In this document: positions 12,701 to 23,870 of the stretch, in pieces
Layout: each line of letters begins with the position of its first letter
Position numbering within the stretch: position 1 is the first letter of the stretch
DNA from: Euonymus europaeus
Taxonomy: Eukaryota > Streptophyta > Magnoliopsida > Celastrales > Celastraceae
Assembly: GCA_963580455.1 (NCBI GenBank)
Contig: OY756958.1
Coordinates: 23,076,501-23,140,500 of the forward strand
Length of the DNA: 64,000 nucleotides
Reading direction: 5' to 3'
Translations under genes and position numbers: made by a program
The notes under the pieces: model-generated
What the model was told of the DNA's origin: nothing
Database searches by the model: none
Seen by the model: the letters and a program-made list of their open reading frames with translations, nothing else

Positions 12701-15700
12701 TTAACAAGGACTGAACATTTGATAGGATAGTCTTTGTCACCCTGTAGAAATGGACCTTCCTTGACCAAGTATGGTTCTTCAAATTCTTTTATCATGAAAC
12801 CATGATAGTCCACAAGGCTTTCTATGTCTTCTTCCTGATTTTAATCACCAAAACACAAACATAAGACAAGTTCGAAATTCAGTGTACAGGATAAATAAAA
12901 TATATAATCCATAACAACCAAAGGAAGCCATACCTCCATTCCAAGCCACTTAGCAACAAGAGGTACAGGAAGACCTTGGTTATACTGTAGACCACAGTGT
13001 AGAGAAGCAAGAGCCTGTGTACGTAGCTGATGAAAATGGCATAGACAAGAGTATGTCAGTAAATATGTGCCACAAGTGCATCTCTCACGCAATTATATAA
13101 ACATATATATAATATATAATATAACTCCCAACCACAACACTAGATATTATAAAGATCTAAATAACAAGAAATATAAATTGCATGATAAAAAACAATTATG
13201 AACCCGCTCACTTCAAAATGGTATTCCGAGTATGGCAGTAAAGCAGTAAATGCAATGACTGATGCACCAAGATGTGCTTTCAGAAAATTTTGAATGCTTG
13301 AAGAGCCATCTCCATCAAAAACACTGTCTTCGACATTAGAGCATATGTTTTCAAATAGAAAAACAAAACAACAGATAAAAAGAGGCAGATCAAGAAAACC
13401 TTAAAAAACAAAATAAAAAGATACCACGTATAAGCATGTAAACATCAATATAATCATGACAGCCATTTATTTACTTACAATAGTTCAAATTCGATATGGT
13501 AGGAAAGGAATATAATTCTTTTCATCACCCTAGGTCCCAGGTCCCTAGCAATTTTGTGGAAGTACTACAATGCCTTCTATCACCCTAGCAATTTTTGGGG
13601 AGCACACGGCATAAAATGAAAACACCATAAGATGGGAAGCTTAAACATTGAGGCTCAAAAATTTTAAACTGACAATCCAATTCTTCAAGGGAGCAAGTAA
13701 AAACTACAAGCAACAGTTACCCTACCTTTGAGAAATGAGCATGCATTAAGCAAGCTTGAAGGTAACTAGCTTCCCTTGCAAGGCGAAAGAATGCAATAAA
13801 ATTTCCTGTTCTGCAAGCTCTGTAGGAAAAATCACCTCAACCATCAGATAAGTTTTCAATAATTTAAGGAGAAATCAAGTAGTGGTGAAGTGATAATAAC
13901 CTTGCTACATCACGAGCAAATCTCACTTGAGAGGTTTGCCTTATCTCTGGTGTCATTTTTGCAAGATCAAGTGAGAGCTCTGCTGGTTCAACCTAGCAAG
14001 CATTGCTTATTTTCACAGGAGACACTTACATTAAAATTTTAGAACAAGTTGCCACCTAAAATTACTTACTCTATAACCAGGATGCTTGTCTAGTTTGAGT
14101 AGTGCATAATAACCTCGAAACTCCTTCTCTGTTGGGACATTAATTCCCCTTTTCCTGTGATCATCATACATTTGGAATAGTTCAACCGAAGTCTTGTTCA
14201 TCTGTTCAATATTCAGGTGTGCATCGAATCCCTCAGAAAAACCTTCTCCTTTTGTGTATTCACATAATTCGTGCATAGCTATTATATGAAGCCTTATCTG
14301 GCAATGAAGCAATCACCAAAACTACTTAGTCTTCATAATTAATATTCAACACAAACACAGCAATATTATCTAATAAATGTATGCCATCCAACAAGAAAAG
14401 CCAAGAAAGCGAATGGGAGACAAAAACAATAAGCAATTAAACCAGAAGCCATCAGCGACAAATCCTATGAACGAAAGAGCCGCGGAATATTAAAAAGAGA
14501 TCAGATTGGTGCAACCACTGAGATATTAAACAAAAACTTCAGCTACTTGTAGTTGTAGACCATCCAACCGAAGCACAATCCATTTTAATGAAGAAGTTTT
14601 TATTTGGAGTTTATTTATGACTGAATCATTGAGTATAGGTGAAAAAATATTCATCGATCATGTAACACAAATGATATTGTAATAAAGACAAACCATTTGC
14701 TCCAGCATGGTTATAGCCTCTTGATTGAAAATATGTTGCATCCTTAAGTCCATTCGGATTGCTCTCATCCTATCCCATAAGAAGTTATATATGGCGAGAA
14801 ACCTGTCATCATAAGGTTGATCTAGTAAACTGAGCAGATAGTCTATTGTCTTCTGCAGAATTGGCATGGGCCGAATTAAGTTTGCTTCTCTCTCCGCCGT
14901 CCTAGTATACTTTGAAAAAACAAATAGTATGCATTAGCCATTTCCCATTATGGACAGATGTGCCCAAATGCAAATAATTAGGATCAAAGCTTACATGATG
15001 ACAATGATGACATAATATACCTTTTTGACGGCAAGCAACTTGCTGGTTTGATTTCTATCCCCATCCAAGCGTTCATATTGGTCAAGATCACCTTTTCTTT
15101 CTCGTTCTCCTCTCTCTGAGTCTGAAGCAAGAAGAATGTTTCTAAACTGAGTTTCAGGCACTAATTATTTGCCAAATAAAGTAGGAGATACTTTAGCTGA
15201 GATATGGGAAAGTCGAGAGTCGAGACATAAAACTAAGTACTTAATTAATATTGGATATTATATATACCAACAAATGTAATTTATGCTCGCCAAAAAATTA
15301 GGAATTATTATGTCCACAAGTAAGAATGAGTAAATTCATAACTTGAAAGAAGTTAAAACCCTGTTTTGCAAACAAGCTTGCCTTCGGATCAAGAAGTGGA
15401 AAAACATACCAGGACACATATCGGGACACAACCCAATGATGACACTCGATGTCTCCAATCCCTCATAATCAAATGAGGTATTGCGGTTGGGGACATCACA
15501 TGTTGACTCGATAAAATGCTCTCCCACAAGTTTTTGCCCTTCCCCTGAAGAGTGTTCCAGTTTATTTGAAGAAACCTTCATGCCTGCAATATTAGAATGA
15601 TCTTGAGTAGGTTCACTTAATTCGACCTTGAAGCGTGCTAATCGCCTTGCCTTAGCTTGCATTTCCCTGCAAAGTGCGAAAAAGAAGAAGAAGATAACAG

Positions 15701-18700
15701 AAATATATAACAAACTTTACACATTACTTTTAGTCGAAAATTAAATGCAGCAAAATTTTACCGTTCAGTGCCATCTTCAGTCATATTAGGATTTCCATGA
15801 GAGAATTCATCAGTTGAATTTATGGGAGGCGACCTTGCCCTTTTGGGGATTGGGAATCTGGTGGACCTTCTTGTTGCAACTTCAGCAATCATATCATTTG
15901 CAGATGACAAATGATTTCCCTGGATTTCATCAGTAGGTGACCTCTCCCTTTTGGGAATTGAGGAGCTGGTGGGCCTTGTTGCAGCTTCTTCAGCAATCAT
16001 ATCATTTGCAGATGGCAAGGACCTCTGGGGGATTTGGGGATCAGCCATGCTGGAGAAAGCATTTGGCTTTGTACCAAAGCTAGGTGGCGATTTAGAAGGC
16101 CTAAACAGAGAAGTAGAGAATGTATCACTCGAATGTAAAGAACACAAAGAAGGCCATTTTCCATAAAATCCAACAATGAGAAAACACAAGATTATGCTCG
16201 TGCATGTGGGCACTCAACATATACTACACTTCTCTCAGAACATCAGGTAATAATCCCTGATCATTATAAAAATGAAAAAGAAAAAGAAGAAAAAGCTTGT
16301 GATGAGAATGTTCTGTTGAAACTTGAAACAAGAAAGAGTTTAAGAAATTTGTTAGGAATGTGGTTCAGACATTTTTCACTAGCAAAAGATGAAAAGGCAT
16401 AAGGATCCAGGAATAGCTAATATAATAGCAGACCACCATTTAAAGTCATTTTGAGCCAAGTGAGAATTTTCCTGGACTTCATTTCCATTCAATGCAGGAG
16501 GGAAATTGGTTTGTTTCAGAGCTTGCATGTGAGCATCTTTATAGGCAACAGTTCTAATCATTAGTAATATCACGTATTTATGTGGGACCAAAATATGGTC
16601 TTGGTGAACTATCTAGTTTGTAGAGATGCTTGGGAGCTTCAGCTGAATATCTTGTGCTGGAAAGATAGAAGGCAACCTCTATGGAAATTACTAACAGCAT
16701 TGTGGGAAAGAAATATTGCATCAAAGTCAACCCCTCATCCCTTTCCTCCCTAAAATGGACATGCAAGTGCGTGCATAAAGAATTTTGAATTTAGAACTTA
16801 CTTCCAATCTTCACCAAAAGAAGGACGGAAGCTATTGGTAGAAGGATTGTTCCCAAATTCCAAACCAGGTGATCTTCTTCCAGGTGGAACAAAGCTGCCG
16901 CGGTTATCAACAGTCGAATCCGAATGGCTGCCAGATCAAGAAATGCAAGCAAGACATTGAAGCTTAAAGCAAACTGATATAATGCAACATACGAAAACTA
17001 TGGCAGTATGGCTCTGATGAAGACACAGAAAATTAGACATTTCAAGCTTAAGAAATGCTAAAAAGTAGAGGATGGCATGGAAGCTTACCTTTGAAGAGCA
17101 CTTGTGCTGAAATATTTTGGAATGTCTTTGTCATTATATTGTAAAGGAGGTGATCTAGTTCTTCTGACATCCGTAAATCGGGCGACCTTAGCTGTAACAC
17201 CAGTTTCGAAATTTCTTGAAGCAACAAATGATGTCTTTGCAGAAAGAGCTGCCTGGGTTTGAGCATCATTAGCATCAACAAAAGATTTCTGCATGGCACC
17301 CCATTTGGGAGGAGACTCAGTGGGCCTGGAAAAATCATGAGTTATAATTACAGCATTTATGATACAATAGGACATGACAATTTGCACTCACATAAACCTT
17401 TGTACCGCTATGGGTGTAGGCTCTCTTGACACAGTAGGAAAATGGCTTATGGCTGCATGTATTAAATTGCGCAGCACCGAAAATACATAGCCAATAAAGA
17501 GCAAGGCCAAAAAAGAAGAAGTTGTAGGTCTCATCCAGTAGGACTAGTACCAACATGCCAGAGTTTACAGGAAGGAGATGGAAGCCATACAGCAACAAAG
17601 TCGTTGCACAAGTGCAGATCCTCAAAAAAGTATATCAAAATTTGTTTTTATTGATGAAAACTAACAAAGCATATGATACTTGAACATGTAGCGAATAAAT
17701 GCAGTTCCATCCTAAAAAGTGGGGTCTAGAATTTCTATGATACCAAGTTTGATGTATTGAAATTGAGACTTTTAGGCTTTATATACATGATATGTGAAAA
17801 ATATGGGCAGAGTGTACATTTTCTCCCCAAAAAAAAAATAGCGAGCTTTGACAAGAACATATGGTCCTAAATTTTCCATATTCAACGAAACCTTTTTGTC
17901 TGGGCCAGCATATGATCTATGCAGAATGAAAACATGTGAAGGACATGAGAGATCATAGTTCACGCTGGATGGAACAATGAATATTTAGATAAGGAAAGAA
18001 CTTGACTCTCATATGGTATTTCAGGAGAACTTTGTTTCTTCTGCATGAAACACAGAAGGTGCTCACCTAATAAAATTCTTCCCCTAATTTCTGGACCTTC
18101 CTATTACACTGACTTAAACAATTAATTTATTTTTCTCACAATGCTGCCCCTTAAGGAAAAGGTTTGAATATCCTTATCCCCATCAAACAATAAAAAAAAC
18201 CTCATAAAATTTCAACAAATAGGACAGAGACCAGTCTCCATTCATCTATTAGGACATCTCAGCCATGGATGATATTTTAGAAATAAAATTACAAAAAATA
18301 GAAAAAATAAAAAGTTAAACAATGCCCTTGCACACAGCTCCCGCACTAGGCGTGGTCAAGGACAAGCAAGATGTACGCAAACCTCTATTACAAGGAATTG
18401 AGCCTGTAGAAGAAATAACAGCAGGAAAATTATAGATTTGCCTCAGTTATCACCTTTGGGCTCCTGCATATTGGTGAGCATGAGCATCCCTGACATGATT
18501 TGTGCTTTTAAAAGCCAAAGGACTTGAGTGCAGTCCGTAAGAATCCATAACACGACCAGGGCTTTGAAGAGACGGAGGCGGTGATGGTACTCTTTCTAGA
18601 GCTTCAGGCCCTCGAAGCCTAGAACCAAAAAAAATCCGTTAGTTCTCCAAAGCACCACAATAAAAGGGAAATCCATATAAAATAATGCTTTTTATTTATA

Positions 18701-20887
18701 GTATTCATTAACAAAATAACAACTAAGATAAGCCCCCCATATCCAACCAAACCAAATAACTTCTTTATCATATTAGTAAAACAGACCCAAAAGCATACAA
18801 TACGCAACCAGGTGACAAGTACTTACAATGTACTTCGTAAATATCGATTCGAACACTCAACCTAATGCTTGATGGAGAGGATAAAGATCAGGAAGAAAAA
18901 TATTAGGGGAAGGGATATGGTTCTCTAGCCCCTTATTCTACATTTGTTCTGTAGAGAGGGTGGGAAATGTATGGTTTAAACAATGCCCTTGCACACGGCT
19001 CCCGCAATGGGCAGGGTCAAGGACCAGCAAGATGTACGCGGACCTCTATTTCAAGGAATTGAACCTGTAGAAGAAATAATAGAAGGAAAATTATAGATCT
19101 GCCTCAGTTATCACCTTTGGGCTCCTGCATATTGGTGAGCATGAGCACCCCTGACATGACTTGTGCTTTCAAAAGTCAAAGGAGGTGAGTGTGGTCCATG
19201 TGGAGCTCCAGGTCTCCTAAAAAATAAAGCAAAAAAGAGCCATCGGTTTTTCCAAATTATCTTTATTTAAAAAGGTCAAATATTATCAAAGCACCAAGGT
19301 GGTGACGTGGTGTTAACAAAACCTCGCAGAGGCTAAGCTTAGAGCCTAGTTTTTCCAAATCATCAAAATGTATAGGCAAATAAAGACTTTTATGAATGGC
19401 AAAGAATGACTCATAACAGGTATTAGATATTGAGCATAGTTGTGTCAAAAGCTAAAGCCCACTGAAGCGTGGCTTCAGTGAAGGTGCCGCACTTCAAAGT
19501 TGGTGAAGCCCTAGGGCAGCACTTAGCTGCGCTTCAATGCTTAAGCAAGGGCTTTTGAAAACTATGATATTGAGTGAGTTGCTACCTTTGAAACCCAAAA
19601 GATGCATACGGATCCATAACATGACCAGGGCTTTGAAGAGATGAAGGCGGTGATGGTACTCTTTCTAGAGCTTCAGACCCTCGAGGCCTAGAGCCAAAAA
19701 AATCCGTTAGTTCTCCAAACCACCATAAAAAGGGAAATCCATATAAAATAATGCTTGTTATTTATAGTATTATTAACAAAATAACAACTAAGAGACCCAA
19801 AAGCATACAATAAGCAGCCAGGGGACAAGTAATTACAATGCAGCTCGTAAAATATTGATTTGAACACTCAACCTAATGCCTGATGGAGAGGAATAAGATA
19901 TGGAAGAAAAATATTAGGGAAAGGGGTATGGTTCTCTAGCTTCTTATTCTACATTTGTTCTGTAGATAGGGTGGGAAATGTACAGTTTAAAGGCAGAATA
20001 GCAAGAGTGTAAGACTCAAAATTTTAAAGCGGCTATTAATTCTCTATTTCTCTTTCTCTATAGGACTCAACAACCGTTTGACTTTTGAACAGATGTGTGA
20101 AACGTGAGGAATCCTTCAAGATTCCATCCATATTGTTAATATTCAAACCAAACAGGAGAGATCTCCACCTTTTCTCATTCCACTTATTTTCTCATCAGAT
20201 GTAAGGTAAGATATATATAACTCAGAGAGTCTTTATATCTTTATGACAAAGCAATAGCCAGTGCCACCTTATATTATTTGTAATTTTGTACAACAACCAC
20301 AGAGCAAGAGAAGCCAATGCATGATTAAAATCTTTTGTCCAAACCAAAGATTCTTTCAGTCGCACTTTTAACATCTAGAAGTGTTTCTATAAACTTTGCT
20401 ACAAAGAAACGAAAACTCAGTTGCAAATTTAAACTTCCAAACACAAAAGTACTCGCATAACAATCACCCCTAAATTTAAATCCCTACTTTTAATACCGAT
20501 TATCACATGGAACAAGCTCACTGAAAGTAGATGTAAGAGAGTAAAGAAAAAAATTGAGAATTTGAAACTGGAAGACGAAATTATGACCGTTGCAAATCTT
20601 GTAACAAAGATAAATACTTTTTCAAAACCCTAGAACTAGAACCTTCAAAATTGTAATGAAAAGAAGCTCAAGAAAAACCCATATAAGACCACTAAATGAA
20701 CTTGCCAAAAAAAAAAAGATCCGTAAAGAGGAAGTATGTACCTGGGAGAGGGAAATCTCGGAGGATCAACATAGGGAGAAGCTGATGAATGAAAGGGAGA
20801 TGAAGAAGGGCGAAAACCAACACTGTTAGCCACAGTTGAACCTGCTCCTCCTGGCCCGAATTGCTTCCCAAATTGAAACCCCGCCAT
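9764..20887 (-). CDS. SAC3B: SAC3 family protein B, mRNA-export scaffold
   Basis: SAC3B is the large scaffold of the plant TREX-2 complex at the inner face of the nuclear pore, linking transcription to mRNA export. Hand-joined exons, 5' to 3': 20887-20742, 19687-19586, 19216-19115, 18618-18454, 17325-17089, 16927-16802, 16100-15762, 15666-15410, 15121-15021, 14909-14694, 14297-14070, 13992-13901, 13819-13726, 13026-12934, 12834-11909, 11836-11722, 11530-9764. All phases join and give 1701 residues, close to Arabidopsis SAC3B. The N-terminus MAGFQFGKQFG leads into a low-complexity Ser/Pro-rich region of about 400 residues. The SAC3/GANP domain begins near residue 485 (GLCPDMCP, RERKGDLDQYERLDGDRNQT) and runs to about 766. 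The C-terminal part is long and less conserved. The seventh exon encodes a repeated SANDMIAE...IPKR.RSP block. Exons two to four lie in a tandem duplication (separate entry), so the N-terminal model is the least certain part. Confidence 0.92.
18315..18975. repeat. Tandem duplication inside SAC3B, shorter copy A
   Basis: This segment starts with a SINE fragment (TTAAACAATGCCCTTGCACAC) and ends with a GGGTGGGAAATGTA-type sequence. It is followed directly by a second, longer copy. It carries one coding exon (18618-18454), which equals the front half of exon two joined to the back half of exon three of copy B. The intervening intron and the exon ends next to it are missing, yet the reading frame is kept. 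Confidence 0.85.
18322..18425 (-). mobile_element. tRNA-derived SINE fragment in SAC3B intron (copy A)
   Basis: On the minus strand this reads as a common plant SINE body: GGTCTGCGTACATCTTGC-like sequence, then GACC, CGGGAGC and TGTGCA. The internal promoter end is present only as TTCAATTCCTTG. It sits at the start of the duplicated unit and is repeated at 18980-19083, so it was inserted before the duplication. Confidence 0.65.
18976..19990. repeat. Tandem duplication inside SAC3B, longer copy B
   Basis: This second copy of the unit holds two coding exons (19687-19586 and 19216-19115) separated by an intron that copy A lacks. Shared landmarks are the SINE fragment, the GGAGCCCAAAG exon end, the AATCCGTTAGTTCTCCAAA intron block and the TCTACATTTGTTCTGTAG block. 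The extra intron includes a GC-richer stretch near 19450-19560 with repeated GCTTCA-like words. Confidence 0.85.
18980..19083 (-). mobile_element. tRNA-derived SINE fragment in SAC3B intron (copy B)
   Basis: This is the second copy of the SINE fragment at 18322-18425, with scattered substitutions. Its CGGCTCCCGC and GATGTACGCGGACCT words (plus strand) are nearer the usual SINE consensus than those of copy A. Confidence 0.65.
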
Positions 20888-21410
20888 TATTTTCTACTTT
20901 CTTCTTCTTCTTCTTCTTCAATTCACGCACCCGAATGTACAAACATTATATTAAACAGCTGTGGCATACGCTACTCTCTATCCAACAAAAGGAAAGGCAA
21001 GTCGCCAATTTGAATCCAGAAGAGGCAGAGACGACCTTCCTGATTTCCTCCATAAACCGAAGGGACAGCTTATAGGCTATAGCCATCACAAAAAGGTTTA
21101 TACGACGTCGTTTACATAATATTTTTTTTTTGGGTATATAACCTAAACCGTTGGATTAATTTGTTCAATCGTGGCCGCTAGATGATACGAACTCGACCCG
21201 GTTACGACTGTCACTTCAGCTTGGCTCACCTCTCACGTGTGCATGAAATTGGGCGAAATTGGATGAACAAATCGAAAACAATCCCTTTGACCTGATTTCC
21301 TGTCTAGGTTCATCTCCTCCATAGAGAGATATATATCTATGAAACTCTGGGTCTCTGTCAACTAGAAAGACGTAGAGTCAAGAGAAGATCAGTCAGAGAT
21401 CTTACTCACC
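20888..21410. promoter_or_regulatory. Divergent SAC3B/MSRB promoter region
   Basis: The start codons of SAC3B (minus) and MSRB (plus) face away from each other across 523 bases, so this interval should hold both promoters. A CTT microsatellite at about 20898-20918 lies in the likely SAC3B leader. A GATATATATC sequence near 21329 is a weak TATA candidate for MSRB. Confidence 0.5.
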
Positions 21411-22026
21411 ATGGCTGCACCAGTTTCGGTCCAGAAAACAGAGGAAGAATGGCGAGTCATTCTGTCTCCCGAGCAGTTCCGCATCTTGAGAGAGAAAGGA
21501 ACAGAGTAAATCCCATTTTTTTCCCTTTTTGATGTAACTAATCTGTTCCATCTTCGTTTCCCTGAAATTTTGAAAGAATTGACTGCAACTGTGCGTTTAA
21601 TTGTTCCGATACACAGGCCTCGAGGAACTGGAGAATACGACAAGTTCTATGAAGAAGGAGTGTACAATTGTGGTGGTTGTCGTACACCACTCTATAAGTC
21701 CGCCACCAAATTCAATTCCGGTTGTGGATGGCCTGCCTTTTACGAGGGCTTACCTGGAGCCATTAATCGCTCTGTGAGTAATGCCCATCTCCGATTCCTC
21801 TGTATTTTGATTCCTTTAGTGTGTTTTGGTGTGGTGGATCGTTAATTGATTTGGTTTTTTACAGCCGGACCCAGATGGAAGGCGAACGGAGATCACATGT
21901 GCAGCCTGTGGAGGGCATCTGGGTCATGTATTCAAGGGGGAGGGCTTTGAAGTTCCAACCGATGAACGTCACTGTGTCAATAGTGTTTCTGTCAAGTTTG
22001 TTCCTGCAAATTCTGCTGCTTCTTAA
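21411..22026 (+). CDS. MSRB: Peptide methionine-(R)-S-oxide reductase, cytosolic MSRB type
   Basis: MSRB reduces methionine-R-sulfoxide in oxidised proteins back to methionine. Three exons (21411-21505, 21617-21773, 21865-22026) join in phase to 137 residues with no transit peptide, so a cytosolic enzyme is likely. The zinc site is complete: two CXXC pairs, Cys50/Cys53 (CGGC) and Cys96/Cys99 (CAAC). The catalytic cysteine is Cys121 in ERHCVNSVS. Cys68 in [10 protein letters not shown] is the expected resolving cysteine of two-cysteine MSRBs. The substrate-pocket sequence [10 protein letters not shown] and the [12 protein letters not shown] strand are intact. The start matches the family's MAAPVS...EEEWR beginning. 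Assignment to a numbered paralogue is not possible from sequence alone. Confidence 0.96.
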
Positions 22027-22179
22027 ACATGTATAACAAAAAGTTTATCAGGTCAAGTGTGATCAGCAGTTCTTGCTTCAATAATTGTGGAACGATCAAT
22101 GAAAGTTTTTTTGTTGTTGTGCATTTGTAAAAATAGCGTGTATGAATCTGACTTTTAAGCCACCATGCTGGATAGGCTG

Positions 22180-22325
22180 GATGGTGAATCATTTGATCGT
22201 ATGAATTCGAGACAACTCATGTATGAAGATCGATTCTCATTGATAGTGAATCATTAGATCGTACGAATTTGAAAGATCTTAATCTCTCATTGATGGTGAA
22301 TCATTAGATCGTATGAATTTGAATT
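22180..22325. repeat. Three imperfect copies of a short repeat
   Basis: GATGGTGAATCATTAGATCG followed by TATGAATTTGA occurs three times with small changes, beginning at about 22180, 22242 and 22292. It lies just after the MSRB gene, probably past its 3' untranslated region. Confidence 0.75.
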
Positions 22326-23165
22326 TGGGAGATCTAAAGTATGGACTAGATGGATTCTAATTCGGAACAATATCTTGATCCTTTTCAATGGCAAACATTA
22401 CTTAAGCCACTCAAAAATCAAATTGTCCTACAATAAAAAACTTCTATCGAGAGCACCCAACATATTTATCATCTCATTTTCTTCTCTTAACGAGCGCGCG
22501 CACATATATTCTTTATATATATACTTTATATATATACTTCATGGATTTCTCGCTTTCTGCTGGCGAGTTCAAAGTCATTTTCGTACTTGCGCAAGTGGTT
22601 TTTGCTGGCAAAACGACGTTGTTTCAGAACTCAGCAAGCAAAATGACGTCGTTCCCGACTAATCAAATACGAAGCTGTCGTCGTTTCTTCCCTCTGCGCT
22701 GCGACAACGCCAACAATCTAGTTTGAGCTTGGTGCATGAATCTGTGATGTCATCCATCAAATCGCCATCAAATTGCAACTGTGCATGTCATCGATTGCGA
22801 AATTTTACGCAGTGAATCCAATAATCGGAGCGAAAAGATCGAGTTTGCTCCAGCTGGTGCATGTACTGACAGTGGAGTAAATTCGGTTTGTGGTAAAGCA
22901 GGGCTCCCGCAGGTCATGTACTGACAGGGGAGTAAAGGTTGAAGAAAACTTGCCAGTACCTCCTGTTTTGCTTACTGTTGCGTCTGACTGGTTTTGTTCC
23001 TCATGTGTGTTCTGCTGTTATTTAAGTGGAGAACTGCCATTAATTGAAACTAATTGGGGTTTTGTGATCTCTTGTATATATATATATATATACACACACA
23101 CATATGTATGTATAAAAATTATTGTTTTTACTGATATAGCATGATATTTTTTGGGTATTTTGCAG
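22326..23165. other. Intergenic DNA before the GEX1 fragment
   Basis: I searched this stretch for the missing upstream exons of GEX1 and found none I could support. It contains AAACGACGTCGTTT-like words and a TA/CA microsatellite at about 23072-23103. A GTCATGTACTGACAG sequence is repeated near 22858 and 22912. Confidence 0.5.
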
Positions 23166-23870
23166 GAAGAATTTGAATCGAAGCAAACGAGAATGTTCCT
23201 TGCACTAGATAAGCTATTTGATCTGCATAATGCAATGCTGCTTGAATCGCGGGTTATCAAAGCCTTCTTAATATACTCTATGGTAATCTTTGTCATCTAC
23301 ATATTGACTAGCACAAAGCAAACCTACACTGTGAGGCCAAGGCTCTATATTGGTATATATAGATATATATATACATCTTCAATCCAATATTTTTTTCTAA
23401 ATTAATAATTATTGGATAGATTTTGTGTTTACTGATAAATGTACATTTTGTTTGCAGGACTGTGTGCTACATTGTTGATAGAAATCCTACTAATTAGATT
23501 CACAACGACCGATATCGAACAACAAACATGGATTATCAGTCGTTTGAGATATCTCTACTTGGGATTTGCTGCCGTTCAATTATTGTTCGCCATCGATACG
23601 TACAGGTATTATGAAGTGTTGAATCATAAGTTGTTGCAGTCACTGATTGAGAAGGTCAATAGCATTCAAAGAAAGGAAGATTTGTTATGGGACAATTATA
23701 GTGATGATGATGAGGAGATAAACTGGTTGTCATGGATTGATAGTGAGCTACCAGAGGAAATAGGCAATTATGATGATCCTGACTACATAGTTTCTGAAGA
23801 AGTTGGAGATAATTCAACCATTACCACCTTGGCTATGACGAGATATAACCTCCGGCATCGATCGCCATAA
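23166..23870 (+). pseudogene. GEX1: 5'-truncated GEX1 (GAMETE EXPRESSED 1) copy
   Basis: GEX1 is the plant counterpart of yeast Kar5, a nuclear-envelope protein needed for nuclear fusion in gametes and early embryos. Only two exons of the C-terminal part are visible: 23166-23352, behind a good TTTTGCAG acceptor, and 23458-23870. They join in phase. The protein reads EEFESKQTRMFLALDKLFDL, then three hydrophobic segments (LIYSMVIFVIYILTS; CATLLIEILLIRF; LGFAAVQLLFAI), the conserved TSTKQTY...RPRLY and TTTDIEQQTWI words, an acidic stretch, and a YNLRHRSP end. The larger N-terminal lumenal and coiled-coil part is missing upstream. The retained exons carry no stop or frameshift, so this may be a recent partial duplication, or a chimeric gene with a diverged 5' end. 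I cannot tell if it is transcribed. Confidence 0.8.

Noticed and set aside
13230..13340. An extra SAC3B exon reading LKAHLGASVIAFTALLPYSE on the minus strand
   Set aside because: The neighbouring exons already join in phase and match the family without it; nothing like it is known in SAC3B.
17772..17963. A possible SAC3B exon reading SYAGPDKKVSLNMENLGPY
   Set aside because: There is an acceptor-like AG in front but no convincing donor, and the flanking exons join correctly without it.
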